From: a virus
DNA length: 38,643 nt
Direction: 5' to 3' (one strand)
Virus record (IMG/VR): IMGVR_UViG_3300046499_000522
Location: 1-38,643 of that record
The translations under genes were made by a program, and so were the position numbers. Shown here in pieces: positions 28,341 through 37,592 of this stretch (positions are counted from its first letter, which is position 1; every line of letters begins with the position of its first letter). The notes beneath the pieces were generated by a model. It made no database searches, was not told the origin of the DNA, and saw only the letters and a program-made list of their open reading frames with translations.

Positions 28341-28744
28341 GTCAGACCTCCCGGACGGTCGGTGTTGTTCGGGTCGAGGTCGTTCCACCAGTTCCGCAGG
28401 CCCGGCTTGAGCGCCATGAGGCTGGCTTCGACAGCGGCAGGGTCGGCGGGGAAGATGAGCGTGCACCACCCCCACTGGCATTCGGTGCATGCGTACCGGG
28501 GATCGCTCGGCGACACGATCGCCGCCGACCCGCAGCTGCTGCAGTCGGCCAGCCACCGGTTCTGGTTGATCCGCGCGAAGTAGACGTCGTTGACATCGGC
28601 CTCCGGCGGGACCAGGCGGCGGCCCGTCCGGTACTCCATCCACTTCCAGACCAGCTCGGCGGCGGGCACACCCGCCCATGCGTCGGCGGGCTCGCGCGGT
28701 GGTGGCGTGTAGAACGTCTCGGCGCGCACGACGTCGATGGCCAC
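28337..28744 (-). CDS. Zinc-ribbon hypothetical among tail genes (135 aa)
   Basis: A GTG at 28744 follows AAAGGGGAT. The sequence has CSSCGSAAI and CTECQWGWC, a four-cysteine ribbon, after an AELVWKWMEYRTGRRL helix. It lies between minor tail and tail-fibre genes and overlaps both neighbours closely. Related small proteins occur in this position in other actinophages. It may be a tail accessory or assembly factor. Confidence 0.6.
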   Translation of the reverse strand: MAIDVVRAETFYTPPPREPADAWAGVPAAELVWKWMEYRTGRRLVPPEADVNDVYFARINQNRWLADCSSCGSAAIVSPSDPRYACTECQWGWCTLIFPADPAAVEASLMALKPGLRNWWNDLDPNNTDRPGGLT

Positions 28745-28755
28745 GGCATCCCCTT

Positions 28756-31203
28756 TCAGTAGGCGAGTCGGGTGGTGGAGTCCAGGACGCTGTAGGTGGT
28801 GTCGTCGAGGACCCACACGGAGTCGTTCACGGACGCGCTCGTGTGGAACTGGATGACGTGCGACTTCTCTTTGATCGTTTCGGTGTAGCCCTCGACGGTG
28901 ACGCGCAGGCTGGACGCCGGCGCTTGCGAGGGAAGGTTGAAGATCGTGAAGTACGAGCTGATGTCGGCGTCGAGGATGGCCAGGAAGGTGGACATTGTGG
29001 CGGCCTCGATGACGACCTCGCGCAGCTCCGGCCCGGGGTTGGCGTACCGCGACACCAGCCAGTACGCCGCATCCAGCACGCTGTTGTCGGACGTCTTGAG
29101 GATGTCGAGGGGCTGTGGCTCGTACAGGCCGAACGCGAAGATGCTGCCCGGCGCGGTGACGCGCTGGGTGGCGCCGCCAGGCCGGGATGCCTGCACGGAG
29201 TTGACCAGCTTCTGGTCGTCGTCGGCGAGCTCCGTTCCGGGCTCCAGGTCGGCGTAGTCGATCGTGAACGCCTCGGACGCCGGATCCGGGTTGTAGCGCA
29301 CGTCACGGGACTGATACGCCAGGCCGAAGGAGTCCCGCGCCGCGAACAGCTTGCCCGATTCGGTGGATTCGACCTCCCGCATGCGGGCCACCACACCGGA
29401 TCCGCCCGGACCCTGCGAGGCGATCGGGTCGTGGGTGGTGCCCACGATCGTCACGCTCGACAGGCTGGCGTAGCGTGCCAGCCGCTGGATCCGCACGTCG
29501 GCATCCTCGCCCGCATAGCCAGTCATGCCCGCGGTGTAGTGGGGGGCCGCGAGCGAGCCGACGGAGTAGTCCAGGGTCGAGTAGATCGCAGCGTGGCAGA
29601 TGCTGCCGTTCCATAGCCGGGTGCCCCGGTAGCCGCCCACGTGCAGCATCCGCTGCCCGAAGCGCCGGGGGACGGCGAGAGAGGAGTCGACGAGGACGCC
29701 GTCGATCCAGATCTGGACCTCGCGCTGGTCGTAGACGACGTGGTGCCAGTTGCCGTCGGCCAGGGTGGTCGGGCCGCTGACGGTCTCCGTCGTGAGGGCG
29801 CTGCCGTCGGAGGTCCATTCGATCTGCAGGCCGCCGCCGGCGCCGATGGACAGCAGGTGCTGGGATTGCAGGTCGGTGGTGTGGACGCCGAGGATGCACC
29901 GGCCGGTGGTGGTGGTCTGGAACCAGGCCTCGAAGCACAGGAATCCGAACATCGGCGGGTCCTCGAACTGCGGACCCAGGTCCACCGACAGCCACTTGCC
30001 TGCGGTCGCCGTGGACGGCGTGAACACGGGTACCTGTTCGCTCGTCGCAGGCAGGCCGTCCGCGCTGCCCAGCGTGAGAGTGCCGCCCGCCCCGGCCTGG
30101 GTGATGGCGAGCGAGGGCGCGCCGTTGCCGCCGATGTCGCCTGCGGTCGCCGACGTGCTGTCCTCGGTGAGCGGGTAGTACACCATTGGCGTGAGCTCGA
30201 TGATCTCCTCGGCGGCCATCGACCTCAGCGCGGGTAGCCGGTTGAGCCGCTTGAACAGGTCGGTGCACGAGATCGTGACGGTGGAGACCAGGCCTTCCCA
30301 GTCCACCGGGAACTCGTTGACCATGCCGTAGAAGCGGGGGCGGACCTCCGCACCGACGAGGTCGAACTCGCAGTAGTCGGAGGCGCCGCCGCCGGTGCGA
30401 ACCCCGGCCAGCTCCACAATCTGCTGCTGCGACGTCACCCAGGACGGGGTCGCCAGGGTACGGCGGACCGTCCAGTCCCACCCGTCGCCGCTGGTCTCCC
30501 AGTACACGGTGCCGCTGGCCTCACGGATCCGCCACCACGCATGGTCGATCGGGCTGTATGTCACGCTTACTGCGGCACCGTCGGTCGAGCCAACCTCGGA
30601 CAGGAACCCCAGCTGGCCAGTGGCCGCGTTGTACTGGGTCGAGATCCTCGTCCCCGCCGTGGTCGAGTTCAGCCGCAGCGTCATCGAGGCCAGCGTTGAT
30701 GTTGACGCGGCCGGAATCGTGACCGCTTTCACCGCGATCTGTGAGCCCGCCAACGTCCATTGACGGGCGGACTGGTACCCGGCCGGGCTGCCAGAGACGC
30801 AAGGCACCCGGGCCCGCCCGCCCACCTGTGACGGAGCCCCATAGTTCAACGACCAGGTGGCGGTATTGATCTGGCCCGCATCAAAATCGTCGCCGAGCTG
30901 GGCGAGCGGCCAGGGCGCCGATCCGGTCCGAGTCGGCATAACTGCCTGCGAGATCCGGATCGGCGCGTTGCGCCGCACGAACGGGTAGAAGGGCGAGCTG
31001 GCATTGCCCGGAGTGAGCGCGCCGTCCTGGTTGTCCAGGGTCAACGTGGCCGTGCCGGGCTGGGTCTCCGACAGTTCATCGGCGGCGCCCCGGCTGATGT
31101 TCACCCCGCGCACCTGGTTGACGCGCTGCGTGATGTCCGTCCAGGTGATCGTGTTGGGCAACTGCACGAGACCGCCCCAACCCATCTCCACCAGCACAGG
31201 CAT
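28756..31203 (-). CDS. Minor tail protein with lectin-like (LamG) domains
   Basis: The protein has 815 residues. The first ~100 match the start of siphovirus baseplate minor tail proteins (ITWTDITQRVNQVRGVNISRGA, TATLTLDNQDGALTPGN). Two beta-sandwich segments follow, about 105-285 (DDFDAGQINTATW..) and 390-550 (FCFEAWFQTT-like, DGNWHHVVY, VQIWIDGVLV), the latter a LamG/concanavalin fold that can bind sugars. The C-terminal part resumes tail-like beta structure. It likely forms the baseplate and contacts surface glycans. The ATG at 31203 follows GGGGGTGACCGT. Confidence 0.85.
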   Translation of the reverse strand: MPVLVEMGWGGLVQLPNTITWTDITQRVNQVRGVNISRGAADELSETQPGTATLTLDNQDGALTPGNASSPFYPFVRRNAPIRISQAVMPTRTGSAPWPLAQLGDDFDAGQINTATWSLNYGAPSQVGGRARVPCVSGSPAGYQSARQWTLAGSQIAVKAVTIPAASTSTLASMTLRLNSTTAGTRISTQYNAATGQLGFLSEVGSTDGAAVSVTYSPIDHAWWRIREASGTVYWETSGDGWDWTVRRTLATPSWVTSQQQIVELAGVRTGGGASDYCEFDLVGAEVRPRFYGMVNEFPVDWEGLVSTVTISCTDLFKRLNRLPALRSMAAEEIIELTPMVYYPLTEDSTSATAGDIGGNGAPSLAITQAGAGGTLTLGSADGLPATSEQVPVFTPSTATAGKWLSVDLGPQFEDPPMFGFLCFEAWFQTTTTGRCILGVHTTDLQSQHLLSIGAGGGLQIEWTSDGSALTTETVSGPTTLADGNWHHVVYDQREVQIWIDGVLVDSSLAVPRRFGQRMLHVGGYRGTRLWNGSICHAAIYSTLDYSVGSLAAPHYTAGMTGYAGEDADVRIQRLARYASLSSVTIVGTTHDPIASQGPGGSGVVARMREVESTESGKLFAARDSFGLAYQSRDVRYNPDPASEAFTIDYADLEPGTELADDDQKLVNSVQASRPGGATQRVTAPGSIFAFGLYEPQPLDILKTSDNSVLDAAYWLVSRYANPGPELREVVIEAATMSTFLAILDADISSYFTIFNLPSQAPASSLRVTVEGYTETIKEKSHVIQFHTSASVNDSVWVLDDTTYSVLDSTTRLAY

Positions 31204-31207
31204 ACGG

Positions 31208-34200
31208 TCACCCCCCTAGATTCAGGCGCACGGTGCCGCCCTGTGCGCGGCCGAGCTGGACGATGACCCGCTGCAGTTCGCGGCCGACGGCGATGGGGTC
31301 CATCGCCTCTTGCACGGTGACGTTGACGTTGTAGACGACCCCGCCGCCAGCGCCCGCGACGGCGGCCCGGCCGAGGACGGGCTGGGCACCGGCCACGCGG
31401 CCGGTCACCACGCCCAGCGCCCGGTCAAGGACGGGTACGCCCTCGATGAGGCCGCGCGCGAGCCCCTGGGTGGAGTACGCGCCGAGCTGAGCCATGACGC
31501 GGCTGGGGCTCTTGATCCCGAGGGCCTTCTTGATGGCCTTCTGCATGCCCTTGGCGATCTTCAGCATCAGGTTCTCGATGTCCTTCTGCTGGGCCGCGAG
31601 ACCCGTCAGGAACCCCTTGCCCGCCTTCTTCCCCGAGTCGTACAGCAGGTCGGCGCCGGTCCGGCCGAGCGTCGTCGTCGACTTGTCCAGCTGTCCCTGC
31701 AGGCTGTTGATGGACTTGAACGTGCCCTTGTCCGCGCCGACCAGCGCCGAGGCGTAGGCATATCCGGCCTCGGGGCCCATGTTGAGGATCTGCCGCAGCA
31801 GCCCCTTGCCGAGGCCCTTCTTGGCGAGGATGCCGATGTACTTGGTGAACTGCTTGATCTGCGAGAGCTTCGAGGCGAGCCCGGCCTTGATGCCGCCCGC
31901 CGTCACCTCCTCCGGCTGCATCCCCAGGTTCGACAGACCCGCTGTCTCGCGGGCAGCGCTCGTGACGTCGGACGCGTACTTCTTCGCCGTGGCGATGGTG
32001 CTCGCCAGCTTGTCGCGCTTCGCCGCGGCATCGAGCAGCTTCTTGGTCTGCTTGTTGACCATCGCGACGTAGCGGTTGTCCTTGCTGCCCGTGAAGGCCG
32101 CCCAGATGTCCTTGGCCAGGTCGGCAGACACCGACTTGATCTTCGCCCGGGATCCGGTCAGTCCGACGATCAGGCCCTTGCCGACGTCCGCGGCCAGCGC
32201 CTTCGTCTTCTTCGATGGGCTGGCGATCTGCAGCTCGGCACGGATCCCGGTGACGACCGCCGCCGCCATGGAGCGGGCAGCCGAGTCGACCCCGGACGTT
32301 GCTCCGGCCATCCCGGACATGAGTCCCTGTGCCACAGCCGCACCCGCGCCGGGCATACCGCGACCGCCGCCGAGGGTGTCGGAGTTGATGGCTTCAACAA
32401 GGCTGCGATATTTGGCAGTCGAGCGTGCGTTGATCATGTACTCGCCGTTCGAGGCCATGATCGGGATGCTGTCCGAGGTCCCGGTCCCCGGGCCGCTGAT
32501 CGGGCCGCCGCCAGGGAACCCGATCGGGCCGCCGGCCGCGTAGTTGCCACCCTCGTGGAAGACGGTCCCCGCGTTCGAGGTCTTGGTCTTCATGAGGACG
32601 TAGGTGACGGCCGTCTTCCCGTCGATGGCGCGGAGCCTCGCCTGCGCGCGGGAGACCTCGTACTCCAGGTTGGAGATATCGCCCCGGACGAACGCCTTCC
32701 GAGACGCGGGCACGGAACTGAGCCGCTTCTTCGCGGCGGTGACCTTCGCCTCGAGGTCCTCGATGTTCCCCTTCAGCCGGGCAGTCTTGTCCGGCGTCCG
32801 AAGGATCTGGTCCGCGAGTGCCTTGGCCTGGCTCTTCGTCAGGCCCATCGCCGTGGCCGCGTCGATGAGCTTCGACCGGCCCCGCTCGTAGACCTTGTTG
32901 GCGGCCTCCCACGATCCCGTGGACTGCCGGGCCTGCGCCGCAGCCTCATCGGTCTTCGCAGCCAGGTCGTTCAACGCGGTCGCTGCGGCCTGTGCCTTCG
33001 GCGAGTTGACGTCGAGCTGGCCGTTCACCATGTGCAGCGAGCCAGCGTTTTCCTTGGCTGCCTTCGCCGCAGCGTCGATGCTCGCCTCGAAGCCGATCAT
33101 CCCGCTCAAGCCCTGACGCTGCGCGTCGTTCAGGGCCTGGATCGATTGCCGCAGCCCGTCCGCACTCTGCTTCTGTTGTGCCAGTGCCGCTTGGGTCTTC
33201 TGGGCCTGCGAGCCGAACAGTCCCATGCTCTGCGCTGCGACCTGCTGCTCGAACGCCGCATCGGCAATTGCGGACTTGTAGTCCCCCAGCTGAGCTTTCA
33301 GTTCCTTGCCGGACATGCCCTGCTTGCGCATCGCCGCGGCAACCCGGTCGAACGCCGCGGATGCGACGTCCGCCTTGCCGCCCTGAACCAGGCTGGCGAG
33401 GGACTTGTCGACGGCGTCGAGGTTCTGCTTCGCCTCCTTCACCGGGGTGGAGTCCATGCCGAAGAAACTGGTGATCGCCTGCTGGGTCTTGTCCAGGTTC
33501 GAGGGCCGGGCCAGAGTACGAAGGCTGTCGGCGAGGCCGCCGAGATCCGAGCCAAACGCGCGGGCTGCTTCCCCGCTGGCCTTCCCCGTGCGGGCCAGGT
33601 TGCCCAGCGACGTCGTCAGCCGCTCGACGTTGGGCGGGGCCTGCTTGCCGATCGTCGACAGCTTGTAGAGAGCGACGGCCAGCAGTCCGATGCCAGTTGC
33701 CGCGAGCGTCATCCGTGCCGACACAGACAGCGCCATGAACGCGGCCCGCAGGGACCCCATCGTGGTGCTCGCCCCGATGGCCGCCGTGCCTATCGTGCGA
33801 ATGGCCGCGGAGGCCGCGGTGAACCCGCCGGCCAGCAGCTGGATACCGGCCCCCGCCAGGCGCACGGCGCGGATCGCGATCGCGGTCTGCATCAATGTCG
33901 TGATGAACCCGGTGGGCAGAGACGACACCACCGCGGCTGCGGCGTTCGCCAGCTGCAGCAGGCCCACGCCCACACCGGACGCGGCCGTCAGCAGGTGCAC
34001 GGCAGCCGTCGCCACGTTCTTCAGCGTGTCGGCGAGGAGCGGTCCCTGGGCGCGCGCGTAGTCCATGAACTCGGATAGGGAGCCGCCGACCTTGCCCGTG
34101 TCGAAGGTGCGGAGCAGGTGGATCAGCCCGTCGTTCGCCTTCTTGAGGGAACCCGTCGCGAAGTCGGAGAACTTGCTGCTGAGCCGATCGAATCCGGAGG

Positions 34201-34750
34201 TGTTCACCCCGCCGGCCACCGTGGTCATGAAGCGGTTCAGCTCGGTCGAGGCGCCCTTCACCAGCGGGGTCAGCTTTGGCAGCAGCGCCCCCGCGACCGC
34301 CAGGCCCTTGGTGAAGACGGGCATGGTGTCCTTGGCCAGGCCGTCCGACCAGGCCGAGTACTCCTTCTTCAGCGTCGACAGCCCAGCTGCCGCCACACGG
34401 GTCGCAGGCGGCATCTTCGCGATCTGCTGCTGGAACGCCACCTGCGCGCTGATGGCCGCCTCAGACGTCGCGCCAGACTTGGCGACGGCGTCCTCGTACT
34501 TCGTTTGCGCCTTGCTCGCGTCCGACAGGGCGCCGATCTGCGGCACGATCGCCGCACCGAACGCGGCCACCGCCACAGCCGCCGCGCCGGCCTGCGCGGC
34601 GAGCGGCGCCAGTGCGGCCGCCGCAGGGATCGCCGCCCCGGCCGTGACGAGCTTCTTCTCCAGCCCTTTCGCGGAGTCGCCCACCTTGTCGAGCACCTTG
34701 GAGAGCCGGTCCCGGCCTTCCAGCGTGAACGTCAGGGTCGTGTTGGCCAT
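31208..34750 (-). CDS. Tape measure protein
   Basis: The protein has 1,180 residues, the largest gene. It is Ala/Lys/Gln-rich with long helices, hydrophobic segments (around 50-75 and 270-360) and a conserved MANTTLTFTLEGRDRLSKVL start. It sets tail length and enters the host envelope during ejection. The start ATG overlaps the GT chaperone stop (TGATG), behind GGAGGTGAGTG. The C-terminal third (GIKSPSRVMAQLGAYSTQGLARGL) is typical. Confidence 0.95.
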   Translation of the reverse strand: MANTTLTFTLEGRDRLSKVLDKVGDSAKGLEKKLVTAGAAIPAAAALAPLAAQAGAAAVAVAAFGAAIVPQIGALSDASKAQTKYEDAVAKSGATSEAAISAQVAFQQQIAKMPPATRVAAAGLSTLKKEYSAWSDGLAKDTMPVFTKGLAVAGALLPKLTPLVKGASTELNRFMTTVAGGVNTSGFDRLSSKFSDFATGSLKKANDGLIHLLRTFDTGKVGGSLSEFMDYARAQGPLLADTLKNVATAAVHLLTAASGVGVGLLQLANAAAAVVSSLPTGFITTLMQTAIAIRAVRLAGAGIQLLAGGFTAASAAIRTIGTAAIGASTTMGSLRAAFMALSVSARMTLAATGIGLLAVALYKLSTIGKQAPPNVERLTTSLGNLARTGKASGEAARAFGSDLGGLADSLRTLARPSNLDKTQQAITSFFGMDSTPVKEAKQNLDAVDKSLASLVQGGKADVASAAFDRVAAAMRKQGMSGKELKAQLGDYKSAIADAAFEQQVAAQSMGLFGSQAQKTQAALAQQKQSADGLRQSIQALNDAQRQGLSGMIGFEASIDAAAKAAKENAGSLHMVNGQLDVNSPKAQAAATALNDLAAKTDEAAAQARQSTGSWEAANKVYERGRSKLIDAATAMGLTKSQAKALADQILRTPDKTARLKGNIEDLEAKVTAAKKRLSSVPASRKAFVRGDISNLEYEVSRAQARLRAIDGKTAVTYVLMKTKTSNAGTVFHEGGNYAAGGPIGFPGGGPISGPGTGTSDSIPIMASNGEYMINARSTAKYRSLVEAINSDTLGGGRGMPGAGAAVAQGLMSGMAGATSGVDSAARSMAAAVVTGIRAELQIASPSKKTKALAADVGKGLIVGLTGSRAKIKSVSADLAKDIWAAFTGSKDNRYVAMVNKQTKKLLDAAAKRDKLASTIATAKKYASDVTSAARETAGLSNLGMQPEEVTAGGIKAGLASKLSQIKQFTKYIGILAKKGLGKGLLRQILNMGPEAGYAYASALVGADKGTFKSINSLQGQLDKSTTTLGRTGADLLYDSGKKAGKGFLTGLAAQQKDIENLMLKIAKGMQKAIKKALGIKSPSRVMAQLGAYSTQGLARGLIEGVPVLDRALGVVTGRVAGAQPVLGRAAVAGAGGGVVYNVNVTVQEAMDPIAVGRELQRVIVQLGRAQGGTVRLNLGG

Positions 34751-35369
34751 CACTCACCTCCAGCTACTTGGGCCGCCTGATTGGCGACGTGTCGGTCGAC
34801 CCAGGCCACCGCCTGCAGGAAGCGGGCACGCGGAAGCGCTTCGAGCTCGGCGGGACCGATGTGCAGGAGGTGGGCGATCAGAGGCCAGTACTCGTCGAGG
34901 AGGCCTCCGATGCGGCGTCCAGAAGGACCGGCGCTTCCGCGGCCGGGAGTACGGTGCTGCCCTGGTCTTTTGGGGACATCTCGACGAACGCCTTGTCGAC
35001 GTCGGCCGGGTCGTGGGCCAGGGCCCGCATGTAGCCGGACATCGTCGCGATGACCTCGTCCGTGGACTCCGGGTTCTTCAGCAGCGCCTCGACCATGTCG
35101 AGGATCTCCGGGTACTCCAGACGCGCCTTGGTGCGGCGCTTCCAGCCGGGCAGGTCGAAGTCGGAGAAGCGCAGCGTGGGCTGCTGCCGCTTGCGGAACG
35201 CCCACAGCACGGCGCGCATCGCGGTCGGCGCCTGCTGCCGCAGGGCGGTGTCGACGTCGTCCCAGTCCATGCCGGTGGCCGACTCGATGACGGACGACTC
35301 GATCGCGGAGAGGTCGTCGGTGGAGACTTCCTCGAGGGAGTCGTCCTCCTGGCGATACGAAACGATCAC
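34750..35369 (-). CDS. Tail assembly chaperone, GT frameshift product
   Basis: A -1 shift at CCCAAAA (34968-34974) joins the first 134 codons of the G gene to a second frame read to a TGA at 34750-34752. The result is a 206-residue protein whose end reads LLDEYWPLIAHLLHIGPAELEALP. The zero-frame codons CCA-AAA re-pair perfectly as CCC-AAA. The T part contacts the tail tube during assembly on the tape measure. The T frame is conserved in style, as expected for the lambda G/GT system. Confidence 0.88.
34878..35369 (-). CDS. Tail assembly chaperone G
   Basis: The protein has 163 residues, acidic at the start (RQEDDSLEEVSTDDLSAIE) and helical. It is the unshifted product, normally in excess over GT, and binds the tape measure during tail assembly. 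It lies between the tail component at 35382 and the tape measure, the standard position. The first codon, ATG or GTG at 35369, is 12 bases past the previous stop. Confidence 0.88.
   Translation of the reverse strand: MIVSYRQEDDSLEEVSTDDLSAIESSVIESATGMDWDDVDTALRQQAPTAMRAVLWAFRKRQQPTLRFSDFDLPGWKRRTKARLEYPEILDMVEALLKNPESTDEVIATMSGYMRALAHDPADVDKAFVEMSPKDQGSTVLPAAEAPVLLDAASEASSTSTGL
34968..34974 (-). promoter_or_regulatory. Programmed -1 frameshift slippery heptamer CCCAAAA
   Basis: The heptamer is in the correct phase (C CCA AAA) relative to the G frame. Both tRNAs can re-pair after slipping back one base. The downstream stretch GACCAGGGCAGCACC is GC-rich and could fold as a stimulator. The T frame is open through the whole overlap. 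Confidence 0.85.
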
Positions 35370-35381
35370 TTGTTGCTCCTG

Positions 35382-35888
35382 TTACTCAAGACGACGGCGC
35401 ACGTCGTCGAGGACACGGGCGGCTTCGCGCTCCATGCGGGGGCGCCCCTTGCGCACCGCGTTGTCCCACCACAGAGGGGTGGCGTTCTGCTGCACCCAGC
35501 GCTTGCGGTTGCCGTACACGGGGTGCCGGACACGGCCCGTGTTGAGGGCGCCCGGCATCTTCCGCAGGTCGGCCGGCAGTCGGCCTTTGTCGACCCAGAC
35601 GCGGGCGCCGGGGTTGCCCGCGGTACGGACGCTGATCCGGATCGCGTCGGCGATCGTCGCACGCAGCGGGCGGGTCGTCGGGGACGGTCCGCCAGGGCGG
35701 CCGCGGCGCCCCTGCGAGCTGATGTCCAGGCCGCGGATCGCGGACTGCAGATCGTCACGCAGGGGCTCGGCAGCGTGCCGCAGACGGCGCTGCATCGAGG
35801 CGCGGATGTTCTCGTGACCGGCGGCCCGCAGCTTGCGCTGCAGCTCGATCAGGCTGCCGGTGTTCGTGATACGGATGTCGGAGACCAC
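35382..35888 (-). CDS. Tail/head-tail component, HK97 gp10-like (168 aa)
   Basis: The protein is basic with a helical N-terminus (GSLIELQRKLRAAGHENIRASMQ), a long central disordered stretch and a PVYGNRKRWVQQNATPLWW motif that resembles gp10/HK97-type connector proteins. It occurs after the major tail gene, whereas gp10 usually precedes it. The GTG at 35888 follows GAGGTGACCTC. Confidence 0.7.
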   Translation of the reverse strand: MVSDIRITNTGSLIELQRKLRAAGHENIRASMQRRLRHAAEPLRDDLQSAIRGLDISSQGRRGRPGGPSPTTRPLRATIADAIRISVRTAGNPGARVWVDKGRLPADLRKMPGALNTGRVRHPVYGNRKRWVQQNATPLWWDNAVRKGRPRMEREAARVLDDVRRRLE

Positions 35889-35897
35889 GAGGTCACC

Positions 35898-36884
35898 TCA
35901 CAGCGTGATGTCCGTGGAGATGATCTCGATCTTCGGCTGATTGGTGCCGTCGTACAGGCCGGTGAAGTTGAACGTCGGCTTGACGACGTCGAAGCCGTCG
36001 ACCACCGGCGGGCCCTCGTCGAACTTGACCGCAGGCAGGGTGATCCGGAACGTCTCGAAGAACGTGGCCGCGATGAGCGGCCCGACGAACTCCCACACCA
36101 GCGACGTCGCACCGTCCGAGGTGTGCAGATCGTCAAGGGTCGTGTCGATGTAGTCGGTCTCCAGCGAACCGGTGATCTTCACCTGGTCGTTGGAGATCGG
36201 CTCCTTCTTCAGCCCGGTCTGGCCCGCGTAGAAACGCTCGACGGCCTGCGGACGCTCCACCTTCACGCTGACTTTGCGGACGCCGTCCCGCGCCGTCTCC
36301 GTGCCGAACACGCCCGTCTTCACGGCCATCTGCCCGAAGTGGAACGGGCTCATGTTCGGGTACGAGGCCGTCGCCAGCGTCTGCGCCTCGTCGACCGTCT
36401 TGCCGTCGAACTCGAAGCTGCCGGTGAGCATGCCGCCCACCTCGCACGCGAACTCCCCGCTGGTGACCTTGCAGCCCAGAAAGGTCTTGTCCGTGACGGT
36501 GCCGGTGGTGAGCGGGACGCCCTTCTGGATCGTCAGGCTCTTGCCTGCCGTATCCGCCAGGGTGTGCGTCTGCAGATACGCCGGGCCCGCACCCTGCTGC
36601 ACCGGCGTCACGGTGGTACCCATGAGCGCCTGGATCAGCAGACCCATCTGCTTGTTGCAGATCTCCAGGTCGATGGAGCCCTGTACCTCCTGGCGCGTCA
36701 GCACGCGCCGCGACGACAGGGCCAGCAGCCGCCCGGCCGCGATGCCCGCGCTCTGGGCCGTCGTCTTCTTGAGAGCGAGGCTTTCCTTGGTGAACTCGAT
36801 GAACTTCGCCGGCGCGACGAACGTCCCGTAGGCCGTCTCCGCCGAAATGCCGAGCTGGGCGCCAAGGCCCGAACCGATCGCCAT
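35898..36884 (-). CDS. Major tail protein
   Basis: The protein has 328 residues: MAIGSGLGAQLGISAETAYGTFVAPAKFIEF start, beta-rich body with GSFEFDGK and VWEFVGPLIAATF strands, and a GPPVVDGFDVVKPTFNF end. It is the tail tube subunit of long-tailed phages. The ATG at 36884 overlaps the preceding stop. The size and N-terminus are typical of Streptomyces siphoviruses. Confidence 0.9.
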   Translation of the reverse strand: MAIGSGLGAQLGISAETAYGTFVAPAKFIEFTKESLALKKTTAQSAGIAAGRLLALSSRRVLTRQEVQGSIDLEICNKQMGLLIQALMGTTVTPVQQGAGPAYLQTHTLADTAGKSLTIQKGVPLTTGTVTDKTFLGCKVTSGEFACEVGGMLTGSFEFDGKTVDEAQTLATASYPNMSPFHFGQMAVKTGVFGTETARDGVRKVSVKVERPQAVERFYAGQTGLKKEPISNDQVKITGSLETDYIDTTLDDLHTSDGATSLVWEFVGPLIAATFFETFRITLPAVKFDEGPPVVDGFDVVKPTFNFTGLYDGTNQPKIEIISTDITL

Positions 36885-37099
36885 CAGAGATCAGCTCCCT
36901 TCGCGGCACGCGCCGCCTTCTTCGCGTCCGCCGCAGCGCGGACGCCGGGCTCCTCAACGGACTCCCAGTTGGTGGTCTGGCAGACGTAGCCCTCGAACCT
37001 CTCGTCCGGGACCTCGACGACGGTGTCCGGCTCGACGAGCCGGTCCCCGAGCTCAGGCACGGTGACCGGCTCCGAGCCCACGTAGCGCACGCGCGCCAT
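36884..37099 (-). CDS. Small head-tail region protein (71 aa)
   Basis: It begins MARVRYVGSEPVTVPELGDRLVEPDTVVEVPDE, an SH3-like small beta domain found in many phage head-tail regions, then a basic helical tail (DAKKAARAAKG). The ATG at 37099 is followed by the family pattern. Probably a minor tail or head decoration component. Confidence 0.7.
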   Translation of the reverse strand: MARVRYVGSEPVTVPELGDRLVEPDTVVEVPDERFEGYVCQTTNWESVEEPGVRAAADAKKAARAAKGADL

Positions 37100-37127
37100 G
37101 GCTGTACTCCTTCTTGGGTGGGGTGGA

Positions 37128-37592
37128 TCAGATGCGGGCTCGGCAGGCGACGGCGAAGACCACGCCGACGAGGGCGCCCTCGGCAACGTCCTGCAGGACG
37201 TTGCCCGTCGTCAGCTCCGCCCACAGCACGCTGCCGTTCAGGGTCGGTGCCGTCGGGTTCGGGTCGCTCGCGCGGATGGCCTGCTCGACCTCGCCGATCA
37301 GGTCGAAGGCGTCGGCGCGGCGGAACGACATGTCCTTGTCGCCACCCCGTGATTCGGCGTAGCAGGTGATCGAGAACGCCTCGTCACGGGTACGGGCACC
37401 TGCGGAGTTGAACTGCTGCTGGATCTCGACCGCCTGCTCAGCGCCCGGCGACCAGCCGATGTGGATTCGCTGGCGCTGCGTCAGGTTCACGGCAGTCGGA
37501 CCGTCGACGATGGCGACGTCCTCGAGCGCGGGCCGTGCCCGCAGGATCGCGAGCAGTGCGTCCATGGCCGCGGGTACGCGGGAGGTCTGCAC
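37128..37592 (-). CDS. Tail terminator-like protein (154 aa)
   Basis: A GTG overlaps the connector stop by one base (TAGTG). MDALLAILRARPALEDVAIVDGP and the later DAFDLIGEVEQAIRAS helix match tail-terminator proteins (gpU-like fold), which end tail polymerisation and join tail to head. It sits between connector and tail genes as expected. Confidence 0.75.
   Translation of the reverse strand: MQTSRVPAAMDALLAILRARPALEDVAIVDGPTAVNLTQRQRIHIGWSPGAEQAVEIQQQFNSAGARTRDEAFSITCYAESRGGDKDMSFRRADAFDLIGEVEQAIRASDPNPTAPTLNGSVLWAELTTGNVLQDVAEGALVGVVFAVACRARI

Noticed and set aside
34065-36989. Long plus-strand open frame opposite tape measure and tail genes
   Set aside because: The opposite strand encodes unmistakable tail genes with ribosome sites and the frameshift signal.
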